Part shown: positions 1 through 10,634 of the stretch, in pieces
Position numbering within the stretch: position 1 is the first letter of the stretch
Layout: every line of letters begins with the position of its first letter
Assembly (NCBI GenBank): GCA_944990035.1
Contig: CALYLX010000054.1
Span: 496,001-560,000, forward strand
From: Clitopilus passeckerianus
Lineage: Eukaryota; Basidiomycota; Agaricomycetes; Agaricales; Entolomataceae
Direction: 5' to 3'
DNA length: 64,000 nt
Program-made: the position numbers and the translations under genes
The notes under the pieces: model-generated
Database searches by the model: none
The model's input: the letters and a program-made list of their open reading frames with translations, nothing else
Told to the model about the DNA's origin: nothing

Positions 1-1
1 C

Positions 2-614
2 GAAAACATAACGCTTGCTGGAGTTATTCTACAGTTGGGTAAGGAGCAGCCTTCTCTACACCCATATTTCATGGCTAATATCCTATTTCTGACAGTTATG
101 ATTTCGTTCTACATCCTCCTCGCCATCGAGTTCTTCGTCCGGTTTAACAAGGATCGCCCTGTTCGTGCAGTGCCAGCGACCATCACCAATGGAGTACCTC
201 AACCTACCCGAGGATTCCTCAGTACCCGTTTGTTCTTGATAAGCGTGGCAATTGGGTTCAATACCATTTGTCTTTTGATTCGGTAAGAAAACCCGTATCT
301 TCATGGAGTACTTTCTAACCTTGCTGTGTAGTGCTATCTACCGATGTGTCGAGTTCGCGGACGGCTGGGATGGCAAAGTTCGTACGACTGAGGTTTACTT
401 CAGTAGGTTTCTCCATGTTCTCATTTCTCAACCTGTCTGACGAGATTAACTAGACGTGCTGGATGGCGCCATGATCATTATCGCTATGTATGTATTGAAC
501 ATCGCGCACCCTGGTATTCTCCTCTACCTGCCCAAGCCTCAGACGGGTGAGGGTGCCTACCGTCTTGGAAGGCGAAAGCAGGAAAGATCGGAAACCTACC
601 CGTTGAATAACTAG
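2..614 (+). CDS. RTA1-family lipid-translocating exporter-like membrane protein (3' part)
   Basis: The C-terminal part of a multi-spanning membrane protein; the 5' end lies outside the window. The frame is open from base 2 and three exons can be joined: about 2-286, 332-402 and 454-614, with introns at 287-331 and 403-453 (both GT...TAG). Hydrophobic segments alternate with short loops. The exon junctions rebuild the family signature IYRCVEFADGWDG followed by TEVYFNVLDGAMI and an NIAHPG turn, which is characteristic of the RTA1/RSB1 family. Known members are seven-helix plasma-membrane proteins linked to resistance to 7-aminocholesterol or to export of long-chain bases; the substrate here cannot be told. 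The tail ends in a short charged cytosolic segment. Recognition of the family is confident; function beyond the family name is inference. Confidence 0.88.
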
Positions 615-807
615 AGGTGTACTCCAGGTTTTAGGCATCTTTACTCGAGAGTGTTTGTGGGAGATACCTAGCGAAGTTGAGATCCTGTATAACGTTTGTA
701 ACGATATGCATGCGGACTATGTTATATCATTCTTTTGGCGGTGCCACCAAAGCAGTTGAGAGCAGGAGGTCCTGGTTGTGGTAACGAATACTTGGAGGTA
801 AAAAGGT

Positions 808-889
808 TGACCCCTACCCGGATTGAACGGATGACTTTGTGGAAGCTCCAATGCTGGAATCACACACTCTACCACTGAGCTAAGGGGTC
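808..889 (-). tRNA. tRNA-Trp (CCA anticodon) with intron
   Basis: Read on the minus strand the segment folds as a tRNA. The acceptor strands are GACCCCT and AGGGGTC. There is a D arm GCTC/GAGT with an AGTGGTA loop, an anticodon loop TTCCAG, and a T arm with loop TTCAATC. About 10-11 bases after the anticodon form an intron at the usual 37/38 place and include TGGA, able to pair with TCCA of the anticodon loop, as nuclear tRNA introns often do. The anticodon CCA reads Trp. One pair of the anticodon stem appears mismatched, so the exact intron ends are uncertain. Confidence 0.7.
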
Positions 890-1546
890 ATGCTAAACGA
901 GCGATTATGGCGTGACATGTACTTTGGGCAATGGTCACGCTCTCTTCGTCACAGTTTTCCCAAACGCATTCTGCTGCTCAACCAGCTTGTACCGTCAAGT
1001 TCGTCCGTAAACTGGCCTGCTACTTATCTACTGCCACCATTCATCCAACAATATACGGTATTGCAGGTAGAAATGCCGAGAGAATGGTGAGCTTGGGTTC
1101 AATTCTCCAGCTCCGCACCAATGCTTATGTTAAATATGGAGGTCGCGATAATTCGCCATGTCTAACTCGACACGTCGTAATTATAGCGTAGCTTCAGCTT
1201 TCAAGATCATGGCTGTTGGCGCGTTTCTGGACTCCTGCTATGCGTTTGGCTGCCCTTCAGGACTTGCTTTGGCCCTTGTTCTCGACTTGACGCGTTTATC
1301 TTCGACCTCGTTCAATCAAGAGACGTGATATAGAAGAAACGGGATTAACACCGGCCTGTTAAGGCTTTGGGAAACCGCCAGCAACGCCGGAAGAAATGTG
1401 GATGGTATCGCATAAGCTGAGACTATGGAGCTCATGCAACGCCCCGAATTCAACTTGGTTCGGCATGGCGCCGAAATTCCACCTCAAAGGTTGGTATAAA
1501 TTTTCTGGGGGTATTTCGTTACTCAGAACACCCTTTGTAGGCTGCT
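890..1546. other. intergenic: upstream region of the ferritin-like gene
   Basis: No convincing gene. Two short overlapping open frames near 890-1190 have no recognisable domain. A TATAAA at 1495-1500 lies about 47 bases before the start codon of the next gene and is a plausible core promoter. A T-loop-like string followed by GCACCA near 1094-1118 resembles a tRNA 3' end but lacks a matching 5' half. Confidence 0.5.
1495..1500 (+). promoter_or_regulatory. TATA box of the ferritin-like secreted protein gene
   Basis: TATAAA about 47 bases before the ATG at 1547, a normal spacing for a strongly expressed fungal gene with a short leader. Confidence 0.5.
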
Positions 1547-2895
1547 ATGAAGGTCGCTTTTATCATTGCCTCGCTCGCCTTTGTCGGTGTCCAAGCTCTT
1601 CCGTATCTTCACCTGTATCAAAAACGGGACGTTTCCAATCGTCAGTCCATTTTTCTCCTCGATGCCATGTTATACTTTTACTAGGTTTCTTTATAGCGAA
1701 CGATGCTCAGGCTTTGAATTATGCCTTGTCCTTGGAAGAACTCCAGGAAGCCTTCTATCGTGAAGGCCTAAATCGCTTCAATGACAACGATTTCAAGCAA
1801 GCTGGCTTTCCTCCCTACGCGCGGAATCGGTACAAGCAGATGCTAGAACACGAACAGGCGCATATCAAGCAGTTGAATGATACGCTTGGTTCGCAGGCCG
1901 TTCAGCCTTGCAACTACTCCTTGTATGTATGAGTCGTTTCGCTTCATATACTTTTGCTCATCAGTCGACAGCCCGTTCACCGATGTCAAATCTTTCGTCA
2001 CTCAGAGCCAACTTATCGAGGGTATAGGTAAGCTGGAGGAGCTATCGTCGATATCGTTCGTGTCTAATCAACCTCCCTACAGGAACGTCTGCATATGTTG
2101 GAGTATCCCAAAATGTGTCGTCCGACTATCAGAACGTCGCCTCGAGCATCACAGCGACGGAAGCTCGCCATGCTGCATGGGTCTCCGCCGTACTTGGCAA
2201 AGTTTCGCCCTGGAGTGGTCCATTTGAAGTCAGTAGCTCACCCCTCCATCCTTTCCGTGATTCTGACCTTTTTGCGTTTCATACAGACTCCACTTACTCC
2301 CAACCAGACCTTCTCCCTGGCATCCCAATACATCAAGAACTGCCCCAGCAACAACACGAACCTTAACCTCACCCCATTCCCGCCGTTGAACGTCACACGC
2401 GGCAACCCAGGCTCTAACGTCACCTTCAGCTTCCGATCCCCCAATAATGACACCAACCAGCAATACTACGCCGCCTTCCTCAGCGGCCTCAACAAGGCTT
2501 TCGTCCCTATCCGTATGGAAGGTCAGGGTGGCCAAGGCGGTGGCGGTAACGGAAATGGTGGTGGTCAAGGTGGTCAAGGCGGAAACGGAGGCCAGAATGG
2601 CGACAATGGCGGAAACGGTGGGGGCGGTGGAAACAATGGCGGTGGTGGTGGCGGAGGAGGAGGAGGTTCTATCGTCCTCAATGCCAGTGTCCTCGCCGAC
2701 AACGGAACCTCTGGCGGCAACGTTATGAGGGGTCAAGCTGAGATTCCTGACGCGCTCAAGGGTCAGGTCTACGCTGTCGTCACCAACAGCTCTGAAGTCA
2801 CCAATGACGATACTACTATCGCTGGTCCTGCTGTCCTCATTTGGGATTACAACTCAGCTGGGAACATCACTAGGCAAATTGCGCCTGCCCAATAA
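1547..2895 (+). CDS. secreted ferritin-like domain protein (Rds1-type)
   Basis: Several exons give a protein that starts with a clear signal peptide (MKVAFIIASLAFVGVQALP). A ferritin-like helical domain of the fungal Rds1/Ferritin_2 type follows: NYALSLEELQEAFYREGL, then YKQMLEHEQAHIKQLNDT and a CNYSFPFTDVKSFV block. Glu and His residues are spaced as in di-iron four-helix bundles. The second half holds a Gly/Gln/Asn-rich run (about codons for positions 2520-2670) and a C-terminal domain ending in a conserved VLIWDYN segment. Introns at 1641-1696, after 1926, near 2033-2082 and near 2228-2286 are all short. Fungal Rds1 is regulated by stress and carbon source; metal binding or enzymatic activity has not been shown for most homologs. 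The Gly-rich linker is longer than usual and looks repeat-expanded. Confidence in the family is good, in function low. Confidence 0.87.
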
Positions 2896-3132
2896 GGTGG
2901 TTTCTCGTTACTTTACGAACTATGGACATTCTTCTTTACACTTACATATGTCACCATTGACACTTCGCATATGATTCGATATAACGTTCAACTTTGGTAT
3001 AGTACGTATCAAATAACAAATGAAGGTTCTGTTTACTACGATTATCTCAAATGAATTCGTCCGTTGTCCGTGAGAACCAGAAACGAAAATAGTCATTAAG
3101 CGGAATCGTCATCATGATAGCGTAGAGTTTGT

Positions 3133-4386
3133 TCAAGGGAAGGTCCAGACTTGATTGTTATTGTTGTCGGTACAGATCCAGGTTTGAAGTTGGTTACCGT
3201 TAGCTAGGTTCCCATTGGTGAGGTCCAAACATTGGGCTTTGAACGATCTATTTAAGAATGATGGCACGAACGAAGAACGGATATGACTTACGACTATTAG
3301 CAGCAACGAGCCGCCTGTCCTCTGTGTAGTACCAGGTTTGCGCGGGAAGATTGTCGTAGCATTGCCAAATCTTCATTTTGACGCCGCTTGCGGGAGCTAG
3401 AAGGAGATTATCAGCAAGGATCGGTGATGGGAGGGGTATGTGGGGTCTCACCGCTACCAGCGTCCAGACAGTAGCCAGTATTGCCAAGTTGGACCCGGGT
3501 CGTAGCAGCATTGATGTACCATTTCTGAGCACCGGTACCATTGCAGTCGTAGCTGTGAACGGATTATTAGCCAAAGTCAGGGAGAGATCGAGGCCCGTCA
3601 AGATACATCTGAACCGGGGTGCCGTTTGCTAGGACATTTCCACGGACATCCATGCACTTAGCCTGGTTGCCATTCGGGTGGATAGCAACAGTGTTGGAGG
3701 TGGTTCGAGCAGGCGGGAAACCACCACTGGGGCAGAAGCTTAAGATGAAAGGGGTTAGAAGATGTCACTTTTGTATATATAAGAGGCTTCCCCACGTCAC
3801 TTTGTACCCAATATTATTACCTGGGCAAGCATAGACTGGAGGATTCGGCGGTGTATTCGCGACGGGGGGGAAACGAGTGGGCGGTTGGTTGAACACCGAA
3901 CTACAAGCTTTGTTATCGCAGAGGTCACGGACGCAGAAACCATTTTTCTAGGTCGAATGCTCAGCTCAGGTGTCAAGACGTAGGTGCATCTAGACCTACG
4001 ATAGGAGCTTGAGGCTCGATGTTGACACCCGTGTTAAGCCTGGCTCCGTCAATCACGATATAGTACATGTCATTCTGAGGTATGTGAGTAGAAGCAAGGA
4101 GCCGCACAGATGTACTCACCTCACCATAGAACCCAGCTCTCGTGGTTCTTTCGCCGGTTGCACTCCCTCCATTAGCATCCGTGAAGATAAAGCCACTCCA
4201 ATTCTCGCTCCGGGTGCGGGTGATAGTAGCACCCGGCGCGACTCGACCTTGGCTGACACCGCTGATATAGACATTAATGCCTTGTGGGCAATTGTTAAGG
4301 ATGGTATAAAGACGCGCAAAGGTAGAGGTCGGAGCTTGCAAAAGCCCAACAATAAGAAGGGTGAGGAGGCTTGAAGATTCGCGCAT
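3133..4386 (-). CDS. secreted thaumatin-like/'glycopeptide' domain fused to a ricin-B beta-trefoil lectin
   Basis: Starting at the ATG at 4386 (MRESSSLLTLLIVGLLQ, signal peptide), the first exon encodes a beta-rich domain: YTILNNCPQGINVYISGV, SGFIFTDANGGSATG, TTRAGFYGE and MYYIVIDGARLNTGV. A CDNKACSSVFNQPPTRFPPV segment follows after an intron. This is the pattern of the fungal thaumatin-like/glycopeptide family. A proline-rich linker and a CPGNNIGFCPSGGFPP motif lead, after another intron, into a ricin-B lectin. Its QxW-type repeats include KCMDVRGNVLANGTPVQ, GAQKWYI, KIWQCYDNLPAQTWYY and QCLDLTNGNLANGNQLQTW. Joining all exons gives one secreted two-domain protein. The ricin-B half is nearly the same as the C-terminus of the FAD oxidase at 40.7-43.2 kb, including intron positions and 3' flank. 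A carbohydrate-binding extracellular role is likely; no toxin chain is present. Confidence 0.82.
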
Positions 4387-4445
4387 GGTTATCAATGATT
4401 CTTAGGCGAGAAGTGTGGGCGTAAGAAGGGGAAGCAGGAGGGGAG

Positions 4446-4452
4446 ATTTATA
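4446..4452 (-). promoter_or_regulatory. TATA box of the thaumatin-like/ricin-B gene
   Basis: On the minus strand TATAAAT, about 60 bases before the start codon at 4386. Confidence 0.5.
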
Positions 4453-6316
4453 TGATGTAGTCTCTTCAAGGATTACACCACGGCCAGGGGAAATCCGTCA
4501 GGTCTGGGACAAGATTCGTATCCTGACCAGGTCTTGCCCTTCCCTGTGCCGCCAAGCTTTCAGGTCCTCAGGGACCGGGACCGACGAAGTGGAAGAGAGA
4601 TCACCATTTCAAGACATCCATGCTCCGTCATTCCTGATTTTTATCAGGTCAGCTCGGTGCGGACATCTAACGAAGATATTCCTAGGTACGACGGGCTCGA
4701 TCACCGACTTCGAGGCTAACCACGTTACTTGTGTCGCGGGCTAGAATCGCCGAGAAAGTCGAGATTTCGTACCTAGAAGTTCTTCCCAAGAATTCAATTC
4801 GCCGGAATTGGGTGCATGCATTCCTTCACAATGCGTAGAACTTTTAAATTCGCATCGAATATATGGGTATTGACGATGCTGATGATGCCGATGCTGATGC
4901 TGATGATGCTGATGATACTAATATGAACCTGCAATTCACATCCTAGAGTGCGGAAAGTAAACACGTTGATAATAGTATGAACGCGAAATTCATATCGTAG
5001 TGTGCGAGAAGCAAATATCTTGATGATGATGATGATGTTGATGACGATATGAACGTGCAATTCACATCGTAGTGCGCGGAAGTAAATGACTGCCTCCATT
5101 TCCCGTGCTAAAGACGCAGCTATGATTTTGACCGACCCCCGCCAATCAAAATAATGTATTTTCATGCACAGTATACAGGTGAGGGTGCCGTGCATTTGTC
5201 ATGTTTATGACGTCCTCAAGGGTGACCTTTGGAAAAGTTCCCCGAGTTCACCTGATCATAAGCGATGAGCGTTGACATTGGCGGGCCAAATGGTTGGATT
5301 CAGTTTGAATTGGGGGAACATGACCAATTCAGTCCATGAAAGCCTGCTTTGAGCTAGGCGTAGTAGTGTTATTCTCGCTGAACATCGTGATTGAGGCTTG
5401 AGGGAATGCGGAGTTTAAACCGAAATGCATCCTGCCAAAACGCCGCCCAATGCTCTCTTCGCCCTTAGCTGCTTTGCCGTTTCTACAAGATTCGTTCTTT
5501 AATTCGAGCATTAGCAACCCTTTCAGCCCAGCAATTACACTCTTCTCAGTCTCTCAGCGTCCGCGTTCAATTTTTTCTCCCAACTTACTATGAAACATCT
5601 AACCAATCTCCATCGAGGCGACATAGGTACCTGTATGCCCTCTTGAGTTGAACCTGCACAAGCTTTCTCTATGATTCTCTGGGACTCTGTCCATTGAGCT
5701 CCCACCATGTGTATGTCGTGGAGAGGGAGGAGGGAGGTAGCACCATGCAACCACACACAATGTTAAAAGTCGGCCAAGGAATCAACCTACAGCAGTACGA
5801 AAGGAGTTTCTAAGAACCACTTGCTTTCCACACTTTTTTCCCCAGCGCCATGACTGCCTGAATAAGATATAAGAGACTAAGAACAGGCCTTGTATTGAGG
5901 AACTTTCGTCTTAATCGATTGAGGCAGGTAGAAATGCTTTGGAAATAGAGGGGGGGGGTTAGTAGCTTTCATGATAACAGTAGAACGCTGAACTTGTCGT
6001 GTAATTGCTCGGCAAACACATGTCCCGTCACGGTGCTGTCAATTGGAAAGCACCGGTCATGAGGCCTGAGGCGTGACGTCAGGAATTAAGGATGCTAGGG
6101 CGGGTCGTGTGGGGCCACTCAACGCTAGCTTCTGAAGCTCCTTCCACGAACGTCCAAGAGTTGATGGAGCCTCTATCACCCGAGTCTTCCTATTTTATTG
6201 CTGGATAGCCCGGCTGGCTGTGAAGCCTCAGCCATGGGGTTCAGCTGTTATTGCATCAGACGAGGGAGGAGCGCCAGACAAGCATAAGGTTCGACATCTT
6301 CATTTTCCTCTAGCCA
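4453..6316. other. intergenic, no recognisable gene apart from a minisatellite
   Basis: Only short open frames without domains. The stretch includes the degenerate repeat at about 4905-5091, GAT-rich simple sequence around 4870-5040 and a poly-G run near 5949-5957. Nothing else could be supported. Confidence 0.5.
4905..5091. repeat. degenerate tandem repeat (three units of about 55-70 bp)
   Basis: Three diverged copies follow one another, at about 4905-4966, 4967-5020 and 5021-5091. Each carries a (GAT)n-like lead-in, then TATGAAC, then TTCA(C/T)ATC, then TAG, a GTGCG-like block and finally GCAAA or GTAAA. Unit three has the longest pure GAT run. No function is suggested. Confidence 0.6.
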
Positions 6317-6884
6317 ATGCTCATAGTCTGCGATAGTGGCGGGTACGGTGTACGAGTGATGGGAGAGTGACTATTCAAACATCAGATACCCGGAATACTA
6401 CCTTGCATACGACGCACCAGCCACCTCCTACCGCGGCATCATAGTCCAAAGGCGCGCTTTTGGACGGGTACTCAAACCTGTTCAGACTCCTAACAAGTAC
6501 CTGTGAGTAGTTAAGACTACACATCAATACCCCCTAAAGTCTTCCTGGCAGTCTCGTCGCACCAGACGGCCCATTCTACGACGAGGAACACGCCCGGGAA
6601 ACTGAACTTGTGCTTTCGGATATCCCACACAAGCGCCCAAGGGTATGGGCTTTCTCCGTATTCTTGAACTCTCGGGCTCATTCACATTTACCTTGCAGAC
6701 TTGCCTCGTTCCACTTGCTCCTACGCCTGAAGGATTTCTTGAGCAGGCTTGGACGATAAAGAAGGTCCTTCTTGGCATGGCTGTCGCTGCTCAGAACTTC
6801 GGTGAAAAGCTCCCTTCTCGTGGAGGGAGGTCCTCAGAGGGTCATATTCGTGATGATGGGATGATCTTTCAGTGGGACGAATGA
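6317..6884 (+). CDS. small hypothetical protein (about 143 aa, four exons)
   Basis: Four short exons (6317-6342, 6386-6502, 6540-6642, 6699-6884) join in one frame from ATG to TGA through three introns of 36-57 bases, each GT...AG. The product starts MLIVCDSGGYPEYYLAY and continues with a charged middle part and a tail ending in GMIFQWDE. It has no signal peptide, membrane segment or domain that I recognise. The even amino-acid composition across four joined exons and the clean splice sites argue for a real gene, but the first exon is very short and could be wrong. Homology to anything known is not visible by eye. Confidence 0.45.
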
Positions 6885-8251
6885 GGTTCTTGTCTATTTC
6901 TTCTCGTTTCCGTGGCGCGAGCGCTGCAAGCCTCCTCTCATGTACATGTGCCAATGTTCGTTTCAAGAGGCAAAGAATAGAGATCTTTTTGGCTCAAATT
7001 TTGATTTGTGGAATCAAAAGCCAGGCATTTTTGGGTAGGGAGATAGGAAATTCAGGCGTGTAGAATTCAGAAGAAAACTTTGACTCCCGAAGCCCGAACT
7101 TCAGGCAGTTCGACATGCCTGTCTCTTGCTCCGTCTAGTCCGTAAGACTTCGTCACGCCATCATATACTTCCAAAAAATCATAAAAGAGCATAGTCTGTT
7201 CTCTTTAATAAGAGCGTGGATAATTTAGAAGTTCATTCGTTAAACTGGTCACTTGGTCTTCACGAATCTTGAATTGAAGTCTAAGCCCAAGTCTAAGGGC
7301 GGCATCATTCGTTTCGGCGAGTGTCCATGCTCGGCCGACGCTCATATGCGTAGTAATCCCGCCGTCCTCTGTTTCAATCGACAGGGATACAATATCAGCT
7401 TCTCTTTGACTTGATCGTTTGAGGTCCATATCATTGATATTCTTGATATTCAAAGGGCATTGAATTTGGATTTACGGATCCTTTGGATGTCCTGGACAGA
7501 ATTGAAATTTCTTGATGTTATTCCTGTTATGACATGGGAGAGTTCAGTCATGATCTACTTGCAGAATCAGAGCCCGCAGGAAGGGACGTGAAGACTTCTA
7601 CACAGCCCTCAGGTAACCTCCCGGATCAGTCAATTCGAAGCTTGCAAAGTTTTGACACTGACAGATTGATATTGATCTCGTGACCCGAGTTGTCAGCTGT
7701 AACGACCTTTTCTGTCAATGGCCACGACAACATCTGCTGCAGTTTCCATGGCTGCGTCCGTAGTTCGATCCTTTTCAGTCGACGATCTCGACAGAATATT
7801 TGATCCCGAACAGAGGAACCATAGTGTTGTGGAGCGAGAAATAAACCACGGTACTGATGCCTCATGCCTCTCTCTTGCACGTCTTTGGGCTCATGAGTCA
7901 TGATGATCGAACAGGACTGTATCCGAGTGTATGATGCACTACGATATCTGAAACTGGCCTTTTGTTGCCCTGTGTTCGACCAGAGCATCATATGGAAGAC
8001 ATTGGAGGGCGGCCCTACCGTATGGTGTAGTATATGTGACCCACTTCATAGAACCTGCATGGCGTTGCACGGGTATGACGGTGCGGAAATACTGCAAATC
8101 CGGCGCCCTTATAATCATATTACGGTAAGCGCCTCGACCGTTGCCATAATTGCATTAGCTTAAAAGCAAGGGCCTTCCCAGCCATCATCCCAGCATTTGC
8201 TGCCGTTCAGGCCCTTCCGTTCCTTCACCTCCTTCACCAACTGCCGCTCAA
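6885..8251. other. intergenic with weak coding traces
   Basis: The best candidate is a minus-strand frame at 7205-7453 whose last part (TTHMSVGRAWTLAETNDAA and onward) reads like a protein C-terminus. A second minus frame at 7626-7991 and a plus frame at 7718-7903 overlap in antisense and cannot both be real. No start, splice chain or domain could be fixed, so these may be an eroded gene. A pyrimidine-rich leader precedes the GH71 gene start at 8252. Confidence 0.4.
7205..7453 (-). CDS. possible C-terminal exon of an unrecognised or eroded gene
   Basis: An 82-residue frame ending in LLNYPRSY. Its composition is protein-like, with alternating acidic and hydrophobic residues, but no domain is recognised. 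The frame closes just upstream in all plausible continuations unless an intron is assumed. Treat as hypothetical. Confidence 0.22.
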   Translation of the reverse strand: MNIKNINDMDLKRSSQREADIVSLSIETEDGGITTHMSVGRAWTLAETNDAALRLGLRLQFKIREDQVTSLTNELLNYPRSY

Positions 8252-10299
8252 ATGCGCGTGAAGCAACTCCTTCAAGTTCTTCCCTTCTTCGTCGCGGTAT
8301 CGGCTCACGCTCTGCCACCTCGCTCAGAGCATAATACCCATGCCATCAAGATCGAACCTCTTGAAGCACGAGATGGCCAGAAGTATGTCTTCATGCACCA
8401 CGTAAGTTTCTCCGCCAATCGTTTTTTCGCTTTCTGACCAAGCTTCCGCAGATTGTCGGCAGTACGTATCCCTTTTTGGCACTCGAATCTCCCCTAACCA
8501 GCGCCGTGTTTTCTTGAATTCCAGACACGTATGTCCGTTATCCTTCCCAGCTCAAGCTCGACGTGCTAACATGGAACACACAGCTTTCCCTATACTCAAG
8601 CCGACTGGGAGGATGACTTTAGGCAGATCGCAGCCAAGGGCGTGTAAGTGATCCACTTTACCCCGTAAATGCCCACTCATCCTTCCATAGTGATGCTGTA
8701 GCTCTCAACCTCGGAGCAGACGACTGGGAACGCAACCAGATCACGCTGGCCTATAACGCAGCCGACGCCATCGGTGGAAACCTCAAGCTCTTCCAGTCCT
8801 TCGACTTCACCTCCCTGGGCTGCGACCTCAACGACGTGGTAGCTCGAGTCAAGAACTATACCGACCGACCCAGTCAGTTCAAGATTGACGGCAAAGTCTT
8901 CATCTCTAGTTTCTCTGGCGATTGCCTTGGGAACTCGGGATGGCAAAGCCTGAAGGACCAGACCAACGCGTACCTCATGCCGACCATCTTCGGCATTGAG
9001 GGACAATTCGACTCTTGGCCGAGCTTGGATACCTGGTACTGGTAAGTACATCATAAGCGGAGGGAGGGATTCATATTCTGATGGCGAGTCTACAGCTGGG
9101 GCTGCGCATGGCCTCAAGGCAACCAAAACAAAACGGTGAGCTCATATTCCCTGTTCCTCCATCAACGAGATTCTAATCTGCTTCTAGCTCGATGACGACA
9201 ACTACTGTATGAATGTCGCCTTACCGTGAACCATACCCGCCCTGAGCCTTTCAACAGATCGTCAACAGCTCCCTGGCCGTTATGCGACCACCGTCAGCCC
9301 TTGGTTCTAGTAAGCACCCTCAATCAGTTCGTTGAGAACAGAGATTGACGACACTCTTCAGTACCCACTACAGCTACAAGAACTGGTACTACCGTGGCGA
9401 CGACTTCCTCTTCCTAACTCGATTTGAGCAAATGATGAGCCTTCGTGACTCCATGACTTTCATTGAGCTGGTAACTTGGTATGTCCCAATCCTCTGCACC
9501 TTGTTCTCAGCAATCTGATCAAGCACTTCCAGGAACGACTATGGTGAATCCCACTAGTATGTCCTTCACTCCATCAACCATACCACGGAGCTGACCTTTT
9601 GCTCCAGCATGGGGCCCATCAAAGGTGCTCAACCTGATGGGACTACTTGGGCAAATGGTTTCCCGCACACGGAATGGTACAACCTCGCTGCCTATTACAT
9701 CACCGCGTGGAAGACTGGAAACTACCCCGCCGTGACCGTGAGTCTCGTCTAATGACACTACCTTCCTTAGTCATCTCATACGATGTACAGGAGGATGTCG
9801 TGTACTATTGGGCTCGCCCTCACCCCGCTCTCGCCACTGCTTCTGGCGACTCGCTCGGTCCTCCAGACGGTTACAACTTCTCCTCCGTACGTATTCAGCT
9901 GGTGATATTCCGATCCCTAGTTTAACAACATCCTGCCATAGGATACCCTCTGGGCCGTCGCCTTCGCCACTGCTACCAGCCAGGTTACTTTGACTGTCGG
10001 CAGCTCAACCCAAACCTTCACCGTCAACGCTGGTGTTAACAAGCTACAGACCCCCCTTTCTCCCGGAAAGATCACTGTGACCGTGAAGAGAGGTGACCAG
10101 ACGATCATCAACCATTCACCGAGCGACTACCAATTCATCACCAACCCTACCACCTGTGCGTGGACATGCCTTCGTACTTTTTGGAGGGGAACTAATATTC
10201 CTCCCTTTAGACAACTACAATGCCTACGTCGGCGCTGCTCGTGAGTCTTTCCGTCTGCTCATCTTCAGAACTCTGAACTGAATGTTTGTTAGGCCCGTA
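8252..10299 (+). CDS. glycoside hydrolase family 71 alpha-1,3-glucanase (mutanase)
   Basis: A gene of many short exons. It starts with a signal peptide (MRVKQLLQVLPFFVAVSAHA) and a short propeptide. The GH71 catalytic barrel follows: KYVFMHHIVGNTFPYTQADW, then DAVALNLGADDWE, LKLFQSFDFTSLGCD, GKVFISSFSGDC, FGIEGQFDSW, NWYYRGDDFLFLTRFEQMM and ELVTWNDYGESHY. It ends in a beta-sandwich-like tail (TVGSSTQTFTVNAGVNKLQ). Length (roughly 450 residues) and motif order match fungal GH71 enzymes, which cut alpha-1,3-glucan in fungal cell walls. Such enzymes serve in wall remodelling, autolysis or attack on other fungi. The last exon is tiny: an intron ending at 10291 leaves only the final codons before TAA at 10297-10299. 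Confidence 0.93.
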
Positions 10300-10634
10300 A
10301 ATGTTGCGTGCGTTTGGATAGGGATATCGTTCTGTTCAATAACTTTGGGTCTCTACAGTTGTCCTTATTTATTGGAATATATCAGCTGTTTCGTCAACTC
10401 GGATCGGAAACGAAGGTCAAAACTTCGAGGACTTCATCATTTTGCGAGCATGATCTCAGTTAGGAAACTACGCCAATTCCATTCATACAGGCGGTACATG
10501 AGTTGTACATAGACGTCAACAAGGTGGAAAAGCACACTGATTCTTGCTCGGCATATAGGCCAAACTATCGAGGAGGTTGGTCAACCACGTTAAGACAAAC
10601 CGAGATGAACAATTATCGTACCTCCTCCACCAGT
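10300..10634. other. convergent intergenic region
   Basis: Lies between the 3' end of the GH71 gene and the 3' end of the CFEM-like gene on the opposite strand. No gene is seen; AT-rich sequence fits two facing 3' untranslated regions. Confidence 0.45.

Noticed and set aside
1094..1118. tRNA 3'-end-like string with GCACCA
   Set aside because: No matching acceptor or D arm upstream; the T stem has a mismatch.
2230..2736. Minus-strand frame of 168 codons over the ferritin-like gene
   Set aside because: Shadow of the Gly-rich tract (runs of Ala/Thr/Val/Ser); the plus-strand gene explains the sequence.
3133..4386. Reading the ricin-B domain as a ribosome-inactivating toxin
   Set aside because: Only the carbohydrate-binding beta-trefoil is present; no N-glycosidase chain exists in either fusion.
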